Part shown: positions 8,624 through 19,641 of the stretch, one piece after another | Numbering within the stretch: position 1 is the first letter of the stretch | How the letters are laid out: each line of letters opens with the position of its first letter | From: Streptomyces sp. V3I8 | GTDB taxonomy: Bacteria > Actinomycetota > Actinomycetes > Streptomycetales > Streptomycetaceae | Assembly (NCBI RefSeq): GCF_030817535.1 | Contig: NZ_JAUSZL010000002.1 | Coordinates: forward strand, 4,340,001-4,404,000 | DNA length: 64,000 nucleotides | Reading direction: 5' to 3' | The notes under the pieces: model-generated | The model's input: the letters and a program-made list of their open reading frames with translations, nothing else | The model's database searches: none | What the model was told of the DNA's origin: nothing | Program-made: the position numbers and the translations under genes

Positions 8624-10129
8624 CTAGTAGGAGAAGGCCATCGGCTTGTCGGCGTCCCGGAGGTCGCCGCCGATCCTGGTGGGCGGGTTGAGGTCGGCCT
8701 CGGTGAGCTCGGGCGGTCCGGCCTTGATGTACTTCGCGAGCAGCTTCACCTCGACGACGGCGAGGATCGCGTAGATCGTGGTGAGGACGGCCAGCGAAAT
8801 GATCATCTCGGTCTGGGACACGCCGGGGGAGACCGCGTCCCGGGTCTGCATCACGCCGTAGACGACCCAGGGCTGCCGGCCCATCTCGGTGAAGATCCAG
8901 CCCCAGGAGTTGGCGATCAGCGGGAAGGCCATCGTCCAGAGCGCCAGGAGCCAGTACAGCCGGGTGAGTCTGGACCCGAGGGGCTTCTTCAGCAGGACCA
9001 GGTGCGGCACCTCGTCCTCCCCCGTCCGCAGAGCGGCCGGCAGCAGGAACCTCTTGCGGGTGAGCCAGAGTCCCAGCAGGCCCAGGGAGAAGGACGCCAT
9101 CCCGAAGCCGATCATCCAGCGGAAGCCCCAGTAGGCGACGGGGACGATGGGCTTGTAGTCGCCGGGGCCGAACTTCTCCTGCGAGGCCTTGTTGGTGTCG
9201 TTGATGCCGGGCACGTACGAGTCGAAGTCGCTGTGGGCGAGGAAGGACAGGAGCCCGGGTATCTCCAGGGCCACCTTGTTGTGCCCCTCGTCGACGTCGC
9301 CGTAGGCGAACACGGAGAAGGGTGCGGGCTTCTCGCCGTCCCACAGCGCCTCGGCCGCGGCCATCTTCATCGGCTGCTGCTCGTACATGACCTTGCCGAG
9401 GGTGTCCCCGCTGATCGCCGTGAGCATGCCGCCGACCGCCATGGTGACCAGGCCGAGCCGGAGCGAGGTGCGCATCACCGGTATGTGCTTCTTGCGCAGG
9501 AGGTGGGACGCGGCGATACCGACCATGAAGGCGCCGCCCGTCAGGAAGGCCGCCGAGAAGCTGTGGAAGACCTGGTTGAGCGCGGTGTTCTGGGTCAGGA
9601 CCCGCCAGAAGTCGGTGAGCTCGGCCCGGCCCTTCTGCTCGTTGATCCGGTAGCCGACGGGGTGCTGCATCCAGGAGTTGGCGGCGAGGATGAAGTACGC
9701 CGACAGCAGGGTGCCGATCGAGACCATCCAGATGCAGGCGAGGTGGATCTTCTTCGGCAGCTTGTCCCAGCCGAAGATCCACAGCCCGATGAAGGTGGAC
9801 TCGAAGAAGAAGGCGATCAGGGCCTCGAAGGCGAGCGGCGCTCCGAAGACGTCACCGACGAAGCGCGAGTAGTCGGACCAGTTCATACCGAACTGGAACT
9901 CCTGCACGATGCCCGTGACGACACCCATCGCGATGTTGATCAGGAAGAGCTTGCCCCAGAACTTAGTGGCTCTGAGGTACTTCTCCTTCTCCGTGCGCAC
10001 CCAGGCGGTCTGCAGGCCCGCGGTGAGCGCGGCGAGCGAGATCGTGAGCGGGACGAAGAGGAAGTGGTAGACGGTGGTGATGCCGAACTGCCATCGGGCC
10101 ACGGTTTCCGGTGCCAGAGCCAATTCCAC
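8624..10129 (-). CDS. cydA: Cytochrome bd oxidase subunit I
   Basis: 501 aa, membrane-bound. It carries the haem-ligand His near residue 22 in YHFLFVPLTISL, a second His in the VFHSFSAAFLTGG helix, and the CydA signature GRQPWVVYGVMQT. The quinol-binding loop is the short form found in actinobacteria. It binds haems b558, b595 and d, oxidises menaquinol and supports respiration at low oxygen. First gene of the cydABCD operon; a Rex operator lies 85 bp upstream, so expression should rise when NADH/NAD+ is high. Confidence 0.97.
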   Translation of the reverse strand: MELALAPETVARWQFGITTVYHFLFVPLTISLAALTAGLQTAWVRTEKEKYLRATKFWGKLFLINIAMGVVTGIVQEFQFGMNWSDYSRFVGDVFGAPLAFEALIAFFFESTFIGLWIFGWDKLPKKIHLACIWMVSIGTLLSAYFILAANSWMQHPVGYRINEQKGRAELTDFWRVLTQNTALNQVFHSFSAAFLTGGAFMVGIAASHLLRKKHIPVMRTSLRLGLVTMAVGGMLTAISGDTLGKVMYEQQPMKMAAAEALWDGEKPAPFSVFAYGDVDEGHNKVALEIPGLLSFLAHSDFDSYVPGINDTNKASQEKFGPGDYKPIVPVAYWGFRWMIGFGMASFSLGLLGLWLTRKRFLLPAALRTGEDEVPHLVLLKKPLGSRLTRLYWLLALWTMAFPLIANSWGWIFTEMGRQPWVVYGVMQTRDAVSPGVSQTEMIISLAVLTTIYAILAVVEVKLLAKYIKAGPPELTEADLNPPTRIGGDLRDADKPMAFSY

Positions 10130-10213
10130 GTCGTCATCTCCTTACGTCGCCGTAGAAACAGCGGCAGTTTGTCCCGCTTGTCAGTGACATCACGGGAGTA
10201 ACTGGGACACGCT

Positions 10214-10229
10214 TGTGAACGCGTTCACA
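10214..10229. promoter_or_regulatory. Rex (redox repressor) operator of the cyd operon
   Basis: TGTGAACGCGTTCACA is a perfect 16-bp palindrome identical to the Rex operator described in Streptomyces coelicolor, where Rex represses cydABCD and releases DNA when NADH rises. It lies upstream of cydA, at a suitable distance to overlap the promoter. Confidence 0.93.
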
Positions 10230-10361
10230 TTCACAAGCAATTATGCAGCATGCGCGTTCGAGTGTGGAGAGGTGGGGGTGCCCGGGTGCCGATCCGGTCG
10301 CTACAGCTCCATAACACCAGGTCAGCGCAGGTGAAAGGGCATGGTGCCCCACCGGAAACAG

Positions 10362-10402
10362 CAGGCCCCGGCATCCCGCGAGGTGCGGGATACCGGGGCC
10401 TG
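10362..10402 (-). terminator. Terminator hairpin after hisC
   Basis: A strong GC hairpin: arms of about 17 bp with one internal mismatch (CAGGCCCCGG outer arm, ATCCCGC inner arm) and a 5-nt loop, about 30 bp beyond the hisC stop. Transcription from hisC runs into the cydA promoter region, so the hairpin would insulate the two. Confidence 0.75.
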
Positions 10403-10433
10403 GGCCGCCAGTGAGTCGGAGCTCACACGTCGG

Positions 10434-11516
10434 TCAGAGCTCCTTGCGGAAGTCTTCCGTCGCCCTCAGGAAGATGTCGTTCGCCTCGCGCTCGCCCACC
10501 GTCACACGGACCCCCTCGCCCGCGAAGGGCCGCACGACGACGCCGGCCTGCTCACACGCGGCGGCGAAGTCGGTGGTGCGCTCCCCGAGCCGCAGCCACA
10601 CGAAGTTCGCCTGCGTGTCCGGCACCGTCCAGCCCTGGCCGCGCAGCGTCTCGACCACACGGGTGCGTTCGGTCACCAGCGCACCGACCCGGCCGAGCAG
10701 CTCGTCCTCGGCGCGCAGCGAGGCGACCGCCGCGTCCTGGGCGAGCTGGCTCACCCCGAAGGGCACGGCCGTCTTGCGCAGCGCCGCCGCCACCGGCTCG
10801 TGAGCGATCGCGAAGCCGACCCGCAGCCCGGCGAGACCGTACGCCTTGGAGAACGTACGCAGCACGCAGACGTTCGGCCGGTCCCGGTAGAGCTCGACGC
10901 CGTCCGGCACCTCGACATCGCGCACGAACTCCCTGTACGCCTCGTCGAGGACCACGAGGACGTCACCGGGCACCCGGTCGAGGAATCGTTCCAGCTCGGC
11001 CCGCCGTACCGCCGTGCCCGTCGGATTGTTGGGGTTGCAGACGAAAATGAGCCGCGTCCGGTCGGTGATCGCGTCGGCCATGGCGTCGAGGTCGTGCACG
11101 TCCCCCGGCGTCAGCGGCACCTGGACCGGCGTCGCCCCGCTGATGCGGGTGATGATCGGGTACGCCTCGAAGGACCGCCAGGCGTACATCACCTCGTCGC
11201 CCGGACCGGAGGTCGCCTGCACCAACTGCTGCGCCACGCCGACCGAGCCGGTACCGGTGGCCAGATGGGCCGGCGGCACTCCGAACCGCTCCGCCAGCTC
11301 GTTCATCAGCCCCGTGCACGCCATGTCCGGATAGCGGTTGAAGGCGCCCGCCGCCGCGCTCACGCTCTCCAGCACGCCCGGCAGCGGCGGATAGGGGTTC
11401 TCGTTGGAGGACAGCTTGTACGTCACCGGACCGTCCCCGGCCGCGGCGGGCCTGCCCGGCCTGTACGTGGGGATACCCTCCAGCTCGGCTCGCAGCTTCG
11501 GGCTCGTCTCGCTCAC
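10434..11516 (-). CDS. hisC: Histidinol-phosphate/aromatic aminotransferase (HisC2/Pat type)
   Basis: 360 aa, class I/II PLP aminotransferase. It has the YRPG substrate motif near the N-terminus, the SSNENPYPP motif, NPNNPTGT, and the PLP-binding Lys near residue 222 in [14 protein letters not shown]. The GTG at 11516 is chosen because AGGAGG lies about 7 nt before it; the frame extends 51 nt further without a ribosome site. It moves an amino group between glutamate and histidinol phosphate or an aromatic keto acid. No other his gene is adjacent, which favours the aromatic (Pat-like) role of stand-alone actinobacterial paralogues, but sequence alone does not settle it. Confidence 0.9.
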   Translation of the reverse strand: MSETSPKLRAELEGIPTYRPGRPAAAGDGPVTYKLSSNENPYPPLPGVLESVSAAAGAFNRYPDMACTGLMNELAERFGVPPAHLATGTGSVGVAQQLVQATSGPGDEVMYAWRSFEAYPIITRISGATPVQVPLTPGDVHDLDAMADAITDRTRLIFVCNPNNPTGTAVRRAELERFLDRVPGDVLVVLDEAYREFVRDVEVPDGVELYRDRPNVCVLRTFSKAYGLAGLRVGFAIAHEPVAAALRKTAVPFGVSQLAQDAAVASLRAEDELLGRVGALVTERTRVVETLRGQGWTVPDTQANFVWLRLGERTTDFAAACEQAGVVVRPFAGEGVRVTVGEREANDIFLRATEDFRKEL

Positions 11517-11661
11517 CGCAGTCCTCCTCGTGACCGTCTCCGGCTCATCACCGCCGCCGGCTGCCAATACTGCTCACCTTAAGAGGATTCGACGCCGCCG
11601 CGTACGGCCGGGACCGACCTCCCCGCCGGCACCGGTCACCGGGGGTGCGCACTCCCGGGCA

Positions 11662-11823
11662 TCACCACTCGAAGGCGTACGAATGAGGGGGCGCGCCGCT
11701 CGTCCCGGCCCGCGCCGGTGGCTTGCGCCGTGGCGCGCATCCCTCGTGCAGGTGAGTTGAGACCTCTTCGAAACATGGCTCATTTAGCAGGCTCATGCGC
11801 GTCGACAAGTGACGTACTGCCAT
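11662..11823 (-). CDS. Possible small protein, 53 aa
   Basis: An ATG at 11823 lies about 12 nt after a near-perfect Shine-Dalgarno AAGGAGG, opening a 53-codon frame that begins MAVRHLSTRMSLLNEPC and ends in AFEW. Such a strong ribosome site is rare by chance. The protein is hydrophilic, with two Cys and several His residues, and resembles nothing I recognise. It sits in the 432-bp divergent gap between hisC and the LacI regulator. Codon use in the first half is less GC-biased than in its neighbours, so this may be a leader peptide or a non-conserved ORF. Confidence 0.45.
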   Translation of the reverse strand: MAVRHLSTRMSLLNEPCFEEVSTHLHEGCAPRRKPPARAGTSGAPPHSYAFEW

Positions 11824-11948
11824 TGAATCCTTCAACCTCCTTGCTTTCCAAGGGAGTCGTGGATTTATGACCATGCAGAAACGTGCCTGTCAACGCGTGC
11901 ATATGCGTCCGCACTACCCCACCGCATGAGCCCTACTATCGGCTCGCC

Positions 11949-13061
11949 ATGACAGCAGCAGGGAAGCACCAGGTGAGCCGGTCGGATACCTCCCGCCGAG
12001 GAAGCCGGCCGGGCCGGGCGGGCATCAGAGACGTGGCCGCGGCCGCCGGAGTCTCCATCACGACGGTCTCCGACGCCCTCAACGGCAAGGGACGGCTTCC
12101 GGACGCCACAAGACGCCATGTCCGCGAGGTCGCCGACCGGCTGGGCTACCGCCCCTCCGCCGCGGCCCGGACGCTCCGCACCGGCAAGTCCGGCCTCATC
12201 GGCCTGACCGTGACGACGTACGGGGACGAACCCTTCACCTTCACGGAGTTCGCGTACTTCGCGGAGATGGCCCGAGCCGCCACCTCGGCCGCGCTCGCCC
12301 GGGGCTACGCCCTGGTCATCCTCCCCGCGACCTCGCGACACGACGTGTGGTCGAACGTGGCCCTGGACGGGACGGTCGTCATCGACCCCTCCGACCAGGA
12401 CCCGGTCGTCAGCGAACTGGTCCGCCAGGGGTTACCGGTGGTCTCGGACGGCCGCCCGGCCGGCTCGCTGCCGGTGACCGCCTGGGTGGACAACGACCAC
12501 GAGGCCGCGGTCCTGGGCATCCTCGACCACCTGGCCGCCGCCGGAGCCCGCCGGATCGGGCTGCTGACGGGCACGACCACGGACACCTACACGCACCTCT
12601 CCACGACCGCGTACCTGCGCTGGTGCGAACGGGTGGGCCAGGATCCCGTGTACGAGGCCTATCCCGCGCACGATCCGTGCGCGGGGGCCGTCGCGGCCGA
12701 CCGGCTGCTCGCCCGGCCCGACCGGCCCGACGCCGTCTACGGGCTCTTCGACCCGAACGGCACCGACCTCCTCGCGGCGGCCCGGCGCTACGGACTGCGC
12801 GTCCCGGAGGACCTGCTCCTCGTCTGCTGCAGCGAGTCCACCGTCTACGCCAACACCGAGCCGCCCGTCACGACACTCTCGCTCAAACCGCGACGGATCG
12901 GCACGGCCGTGGTCCAGCTCCTCATCGACGCCATCGAGGGGGTCGAAACGGACCAACCGGTCGAGCAGGTGATACCGACGGAACTGATCGTGCGCACCTC
13001 CTCCCAGCGACGGCCGCCACGGACGACCGTCAGTGCGCCGAGGTCTCCGGAACAGGGGTGA
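11949..13061 (+). CDS. LacI/GalR-family transcriptional regulator with a TTA codon
   Basis: 370 aa from the ATG at 11949. An N-terminal helix-turn-helix (IRDVAAAAGVSITTVSDAL) and hinge helix (RPSAAARTLRTGKS) precede a periplasmic-binding-protein-like ligand domain. Codon 162 is TTA (12432-12434), read in Streptomyces only by the developmentally controlled bldA leucyl-tRNA; I saw no other in-frame TTA in this window. Translation should therefore be delayed until development. No sugar transport or catabolic genes adjoin, so the effector and targets are unknown. The frame is open upstream to 11883, but the ATG used here gives the typical family N-terminus. Confidence 0.9.
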   Translation: MTAAGKHQVSRSDTSRRGSRPGRAGIRDVAAAAGVSITTVSDALNGKGRLPDATRRHVREVADRLGYRPSAAARTLRTGKSGLIGLTVTTYGDEPFTFTEFAYFAEMARAATSAALARGYALVILPATSRHDVWSNVALDGTVVIDPSDQDPVVSELVRQGLPVVSDGRPAGSLPVTAWVDNDHEAAVLGILDHLAAAGARRIGLLTGTTTDTYTHLSTTAYLRWCERVGQDPVYEAYPAHDPCAGAVAADRLLARPDRPDAVYGLFDPNGTDLLAAARRYGLRVPEDLLLVCCSESTVYANTEPPVTTLSLKPRRIGTAVVQLLIDAIEGVETDQPVEQVIPTELIVRTSSQRRPPRTTVSAPRSPEQG

Positions 13062-13252
13062 CCTCCCCCGCGGAAAGGCCATCCCAATTCGGGAGAAAAC
13101 CACGGTGAACTGGGGTTCCGCTCCGATTCACCACCCCTGGGTCATCACATGGCGCGATCCGCATTCCTATGATGGGCGGACGACACCGCGGGCCGCTGCG
13201 ACCAGGCAGTCCGACGCGGTGCAGATGCGGCGCGATGGTGGTGGAGGGGTCG

Positions 13253-14464
13253 ATGACTCAGGGGGCCGGTCAGGGACCCGAGATGCGGACGCCGACGGTG
13301 CGCGACTTCCGCGTGCCGGCGTACGTCCACGATGCCGGTCCGTACACGCAGCAGCCCGGACCTCACCCGCAACCGCCCGGACCGTACGACGGGCCCGGCG
13401 ACCCGTACGACCGGGCCGCGGATCCGTACGACCAGACCGCCGACCCGTACACCGGGCCGGCTGAGCCGTACGTCCGGCCGGGCACCTACGCGGGTCGACC
13501 GCCGCACGCCGAGGGCGGCGTCCCGGCCGAGGTGCCGGAGGGTTACACACCGACGGAGCGCGATCTGCCGGTCATCAACCGCGGTGACACGGTTCAGGTG
13601 GCGGTCGACCCCGAGGCCGTGCAGCCGGTGCAGCCCGACGAGGGCCCGGGGCCGCTCTACGTCGTCGGTGACGTGCACGGATACCTCGACGAGCTGCTCG
13701 CCGCACTGCGCGAGAAGGGGCTCATCGACGCCGAGGGCCGCTGGGTGGCCGGGACCTCCAGGCTCTGGTTCCTCGGTGACTTCACCGACCGCGGGCCCGA
13801 CGGCATCGGCGTCATCGACCTCGTGATGCGGCTGTCGGCGGAGGCCGCCGCCGCCGGCGGCTACTGCAAGGCGCTGATGGGCAACCACGAGCTGCTGCTG
13901 CTCGGCGCCAGGCGGTTCGGGGACACCCCCGTCAACTCCGGCGCCGGAACCGCCACCTTCCAGGCCGCCTGGCTGCTCAACGGCGGCCAGAAGACCGACA
14001 TGGAGCGCCTCCAGGACCACCATCTGCAGTGGATGGCCCGCCTCGACGCGATGGAACTGGCCGACGGGCATCTCCTCGTGCACTCCGACACGACCGCCTA
14101 TCTCGACTACGGCGACTCCATCGAAGCGGTCAACGACACCATCCGGGAAGCGCTCACCCGCAATGACGCGGACGAGTGCTGGGACCTCTTCCGCAAATTC
14201 ACCAAGCGCTTCGCGTTCCGCGACGACGGCGGCGCGCAGGCGGTGCGCTCCCTGCTGGAGACGTACGGCGGTTCGCGCATCGTCCATGGTCACAGCCCCA
14301 TTCCGTACCTCAGGGGCGACGTCGGCTCGGAGGACGGCGGGGACTCGTCGGCTCCCGCGGTCGAAGAACCGCACGTGTACGCCGACAAACTCGCCATCGC
14401 GATGGACGGTGGCGTGACCATGGCCGGAAAACTGCTGGTCCAGCAACTTCCGCTGGATGGCTGA
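13253..14464 (+). CDS. Serine/threonine-phosphatase-like metallophosphoesterase
   Basis: 403 aa. The first 110 residues are a low-complexity Pro/Tyr/Asp-rich tail. The calcineurin-like catalytic domain follows, with metal-binding motifs in order: GDVHG, GDFTDRGPDG, GNHE, a His in LVHSD, and VHGHS. All five are intact, so an active PPP-type phosphatase acting on phosphoproteins or small phosphoesters is likely. The ATG at 13253 has a GGAGGGG ribosome site 3-5 nt before it, preferred over the upstream ATG at 13235. It stands alone and is followed by an unrelated membrane protein gene. Confidence 0.88.
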   Translation: MTQGAGQGPEMRTPTVRDFRVPAYVHDAGPYTQQPGPHPQPPGPYDGPGDPYDRAADPYDQTADPYTGPAEPYVRPGTYAGRPPHAEGGVPAEVPEGYTPTERDLPVINRGDTVQVAVDPEAVQPVQPDEGPGPLYVVGDVHGYLDELLAALREKGLIDAEGRWVAGTSRLWFLGDFTDRGPDGIGVIDLVMRLSAEAAAAGGYCKALMGNHELLLLGARRFGDTPVNSGAGTATFQAAWLLNGGQKTDMERLQDHHLQWMARLDAMELADGHLLVHSDTTAYLDYGDSIEAVNDTIREALTRNDADECWDLFRKFTKRFAFRDDGGAQAVRSLLETYGGSRIVHGHSPIPYLRGDVGSEDGGDSSAPAVEEPHVYADKLAIAMDGGVTMAGKLLVQQLPLDG

Positions 14465-14653
14465 GCGTTCACGGGGCAGACGTCCTTCGATGAAGGACAC
14501 ATGGCGTCCGGGGGTAAATTCTGGAAACCCCCTGTCACCCTGTGCCGTCACCGCTCTACCATCGGCTTATCCGTAGCAGGCTCCCCTCCGTTTCTGCCCG
14601 ACGGCTCGTCAGCATGCCGAGCCCCAAGCCCTACGGAGCATCGGGGGATGCAC

Positions 14654-15520
14654 ATGAACAGCGTTCCGCAGCACCTGCTGAGCGAGGACCGCCAAGAGTA
14701 CGAGCGGATCCTCGACGAGGCGCTGCGCTCCGCACCACACCGTCCCGAACTTGCCGCTGTCGGTCAGCGGCTCAACACCGAACAGCTGCGCACGATGGCC
14801 CTGAACGCCACCGCCCTCATCACGGCGGCCGCAGCGACCGAGTACCAGCACTACGTGAAGGTCCGCGAGGAACTGCGCCGGCCGGCGCCGTCCACCCCTC
14901 CCGTCCGCGAAGGATCCTCCAGCTCCACGGATCCGGGTACGAGCGCGGTGGGGCTCGCCACCACCATGGGGGAGGTCGCCGAGACCGCCGGGGCCGGTGC
15001 CGCCGCGGTCGTCGCCGTGCTCGCCCCCGTCCTCGCCGGCACGGCCGCGGTGATACTCCTGCTCGTCGGCTACGCCCTGAGAATGCTCGACCCCCGGCCG
15101 AACATCGCACAGACCCTCGTCACCACCGGGTGGGTGTTCGGCGTCATCACCGCGGCCTCGATCCTGGTGGCCGCGGTCGGTCTGCTGCTCGCCGCCCTGC
15201 GCAACGGCGACAGCTCGCTCCAGGCCGGCGCGCACGGCGAGCGGGGCGAAGAGGTGGACCGTGCCAGGCAGGCCTGGCACGACGCCCTCCTGGAGCACGG
15301 CATCATGCCGTTCCTCAAGGAGGCCCTCGTCGACCCGGGCGCCGCGGCTCTCGGCCGTACGAAGCCCTCGGCGCCGACCAGCCGGATCCCGCAGCTCGGC
15401 TACAACCGGCCGGGCTTCAGCAGCCCCGACGGCGGGCCGGCAGCGGGCCCCCGGCCGAGCTACTCGAGTCCGGACTTCAGCAGCCCGGACTTCGGAGGAC
15501 CGGAGCACGCTCCTGAGTGA
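14654..15520 (+). CDS. Membrane protein with Ser-Pro-Asp-Phe repeat tail
   Basis: 288 aa. A soluble helical N-terminus of about 100 residues is followed by two hydrophobic segments (AAVVAVLAPVLAGTAAVILLLV and WVFGVITAASILVAAVGLLLA), then a cytoplasmic or surface region ending in repeats of FSSPD. No catalytic motif is visible. The ATG at 14654 lies 6 nt after a GGGGG ribosome site; an in-frame ATG at 14648 abuts that site. Function unknown; it looks streptomycete-specific. Confidence 0.82.
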   Translation: MNSVPQHLLSEDRQEYERILDEALRSAPHRPELAAVGQRLNTEQLRTMALNATALITAAAATEYQHYVKVREELRRPAPSTPPVREGSSSSTDPGTSAVGLATTMGEVAETAGAGAAAVVAVLAPVLAGTAAVILLLVGYALRMLDPRPNIAQTLVTTGWVFGVITAASILVAAVGLLLAALRNGDSSLQAGAHGERGEEVDRARQAWHDALLEHGIMPFLKEALVDPGAAALGRTKPSAPTSRIPQLGYNRPGFSSPDGGPAAGPRPSYSSPDFSSPDFGGPEHAPE

Positions 15521-15540
15521 GGAATCCGCCTCGCAAAACT

Positions 15541-15574
15541 GATCGACGACGGAGACCCGTCGTCGATCTTTTTT
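15541..15574. terminator. Bidirectional terminator between membrane protein and thiC
   Basis: A 12-bp perfect stem (GATCGACGACGG) with loop AGAC is followed by six T residues on the plus strand and an AGTTTT tract on the minus strand. It serves the convergent genes on both sides. A T-tract this clear is unusual for this GC content. Confidence 0.9.
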
Positions 15575-15583
15575 GCGCCCTCC

Positions 15584-17604
<2,021 letters not shown>

Positions 17605-17678
17605 AAGGTGCTTCCACGCTAGCGCCACAATGGGCGCGGTGAACAGTGGGCCCCTCGCGTTCTTGCGATGATCGGTCG

Positions 17679-19094
17679 GTGACCACGACGCAGCAGCCCC
17701 CACTTCCGCCGTCCGAACCGCCCCACGGACACGGCCACGACGGACCCGCCGACGGTGGGCACGGGCACTCGCACAGTCATGGCCCCGCGGCGCCCGTCTC
17801 CGCGCATCTGCGCAAGATCATCGCTGCGGTCCTGATCCCCTTCGCCGCGGCGGTCGTGGTCGGTCTCGTGGTGCTCTGGCCGGGTGGCGCTCCCGGGCAC
17901 GAGCGCACGGGTGTGGGCTTCGACCGGCAGACGCAGCAGGCCACCGTGACCGAGGTCGACGAGGTCGACTGCAAGTCCGTGAACGCCTCGGGCGGGACCC
18001 CGACCGGCGACACCTCGACGGCCGAGGGCTCGTCCGCACAGCAACAGGCTTCGGGGACCTGCAAGAAGGCGACGGTCCGGGTCGACACCGGCAAGGACAA
18101 GGGCCGTACCTTCACGGAGATCGTCCAGCCGGACTCCTCCCGGCAGTTGAAGCAGGGCCAGGAGGTGATCGTGGCGTATGCGCCCGACGCTCCGGAGGAG
18201 CTGCAGTACTCGGTCACCGACGTGAACCGCAAGCTGCCGATGGCGCTGCTCGCCGGTATCTTCGCCGTCGCCGTGGTCGTGGTGGGCCGGATGCGCGGTG
18301 TCATGGCGCTGGTCGCGCTGGCCGTCAGCTTCATGATCCTGACGTTCTTCATCCTGCCCGCGATCCTGCAGGGGTCGAACCCGCTGGTCGTGGCGGTGAT
18401 CGGGGCCAGCGCCATCATGCTGATCGCGCTCTACATGTGCCACGGCCTCTCCGCCCGGACCTCGGTCGCGGTGCTCGGCACCCTGCTGTCCCTGCTGCTG
18501 ATCGGGCTGCTCGGTTCGCTGTTCATCGGCTGGGCCGCGCTGACGGGCAACACCGACGACAACACCGGTCTGATCCACGGGCTCTACCCGTCCATCGACA
18601 TGAGCGGTCTGCTGCTCGCGGGGGTCATCATCGGCTCGCTCGGCGTGCTCGACGACGTCACGGTGACGCAGACGTCCGCGGTCTGGGAGCTCCACGAAGC
18701 CAACCCCACCATGGGCCGGCGGGGGTTGTACCGAGCGGGCATCCGCATCGGACGCGACCACATCGCGTCCGTCGTCAACACGCTCGTCCTGGCCTATGCC
18801 GGTGCGGCGCTTCCCCTGCTGCTGCTCTTCTCGATCGCGCAGAGCAGCGTGGGAGCGGTGGCCAACAGCGAACTCGTGGCCGAGGAGATCGTGCGCACGC
18901 TCGTCGGGTCGATCGGGCTGGTCGCCTCGGTGCCGGTCACGACCGCTCTCGCGGCCCTCGTGGTCTCGGCGGATCGTCCGGGCGCCGCCGCCCCTGTCCA
19001 GCAGCCGCAGGCCCAGCCACCGGCCCAGCCGCAGTCCCCGTCCGGCCCGAGGGTGCCGCTGCGCGGCGGGAGCGGCCGCCGCCGCAAGCACTGA
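17679..19094 (+). CDS. YibE/F-like multi-pass membrane protein, His-rich N-terminus
   Basis: 471 aa from the GTG at 17679. The first 45 residues are Pro- and His-rich (GHGHDG, GHSHSHG), a pattern associated with metal binding. A membrane helix is followed by a roughly 100-residue extracytoplasmic region and then about seven more helices typical of the YibE/F family, whose role is unclear (transport has been proposed). The tail is Pro/Gln- and Arg-rich. The ribosome site is weak, so the exact start is uncertain. It is divergent from thiC. Confidence 0.8.
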   Translation: MTTTQQPPLPPSEPPHGHGHDGPADGGHGHSHSHGPAAPVSAHLRKIIAAVLIPFAAAVVVGLVVLWPGGAPGHERTGVGFDRQTQQATVTEVDEVDCKSVNASGGTPTGDTSTAEGSSAQQQASGTCKKATVRVDTGKDKGRTFTEIVQPDSSRQLKQGQEVIVAYAPDAPEELQYSVTDVNRKLPMALLAGIFAVAVVVVGRMRGVMALVALAVSFMILTFFILPAILQGSNPLVVAVIGASAIMLIALYMCHGLSARTSVAVLGTLLSLLLIGLLGSLFIGWAALTGNTDDNTGLIHGLYPSIDMSGLLLAGVIIGSLGVLDDVTVTQTSAVWELHEANPTMGRRGLYRAGIRIGRDHIASVVNTLVLAYAGAALPLLLLFSIAQSSVGAVANSELVAEEIVRTLVGSIGLVASVPVTTALAALVVSADRPGAAAPVQQPQAQPPAQPQSPSGPRVPLRGGSGRRRKH

Positions 19095-19101
19095 ACCCGC
19101 G

Positions 19102-19512
19102 TCATCCCGCGCTCTGTTCCTCCGCCAGGATGCGGTCCAGCACTTCGTCCAGGTGCGTGTCGAAATCGGCGAGGGAGCGTTCCTGCCCCAGCGGAACCAG
19201 CCGGTCCGTGCGGTCGAGGAACGCCAGCAGGGGCGCCGTACCGCAGCGGAACAGGGCCTGGTCGGCCCCCACCTGGAGCCGGATCAGCACATCGCCGAAC
19301 CCCTCGGTGTCCGCTGGGGTGATGTGCACGTCCCCGTCCCCGCACGGGCGGCCCACTCCGTCGACCAGCAGCTCCCGGCCGAAGGCCCAGGTCACCGGGG
19401 CGTCTCCGGGCAGGTGGAAGGTCAGACGCACGGCGTAGGGATCACCGGTCTCATAACGCAGCTCCACCGGGATCCGGAAGGAAAGCTCCTCCGAGACCAC
19501 GAAGCTCATCAT
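19102..19512 (-). CDS. ssgA: Sporulation-specific cell division activator SsgA
   Basis: 136 aa with the start at the first of two adjacent ATGs (19512), matching the reported SsgA length. The sequence MSFVVSEELSFRIPVELRYETGDPYAVR and the GRELLVDG, DRTDRLVPLGQE blocks are those of SsgA itself rather than SsgB-G. SsgA marks sites of septation and branching in hyphae and helps recruit SsgB and FtsZ during sporulation. It lies directly downstream of ssgR on the same strand, the arrangement known in Streptomyces. An in-frame ATG at 19542 would add ten residues. Confidence 0.94.
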   Translation of the reverse strand: MMSFVVSEELSFRIPVELRYETGDPYAVRLTFHLPGDAPVTWAFGRELLVDGVGRPCGDGDVHITPADTEGFGDVLIRLQVGADQALFRCGTAPLLAFLDRTDRLVPLGQERSLADFDTHLDEVLDRILAEEQSAG

Positions 19513-19641
19513 GACCTCTGCCTGTACTACCGACTCGTGCATCGCCTGCCCTGTCGTTCGCCGTCCATGGCCGGGAATCGCCCACCTAAACGCTTCTGGC
19601 ATCTTGCTCACCGTGTACACCAGATCACAAGGAGTGAGTTT

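Noticed and set aside
10134..10352. 72-aa ORF upstream of cydA
   Set aside because: It covers the Rex operator and promoter, lacks a ribosome site and has a random composition.
11580..11950. tRNA gene in the hisC-lacI gap
   Set aside because: No T-arm GGTTCGA-type sequence or cloverleaf was found there or elsewhere in the window.
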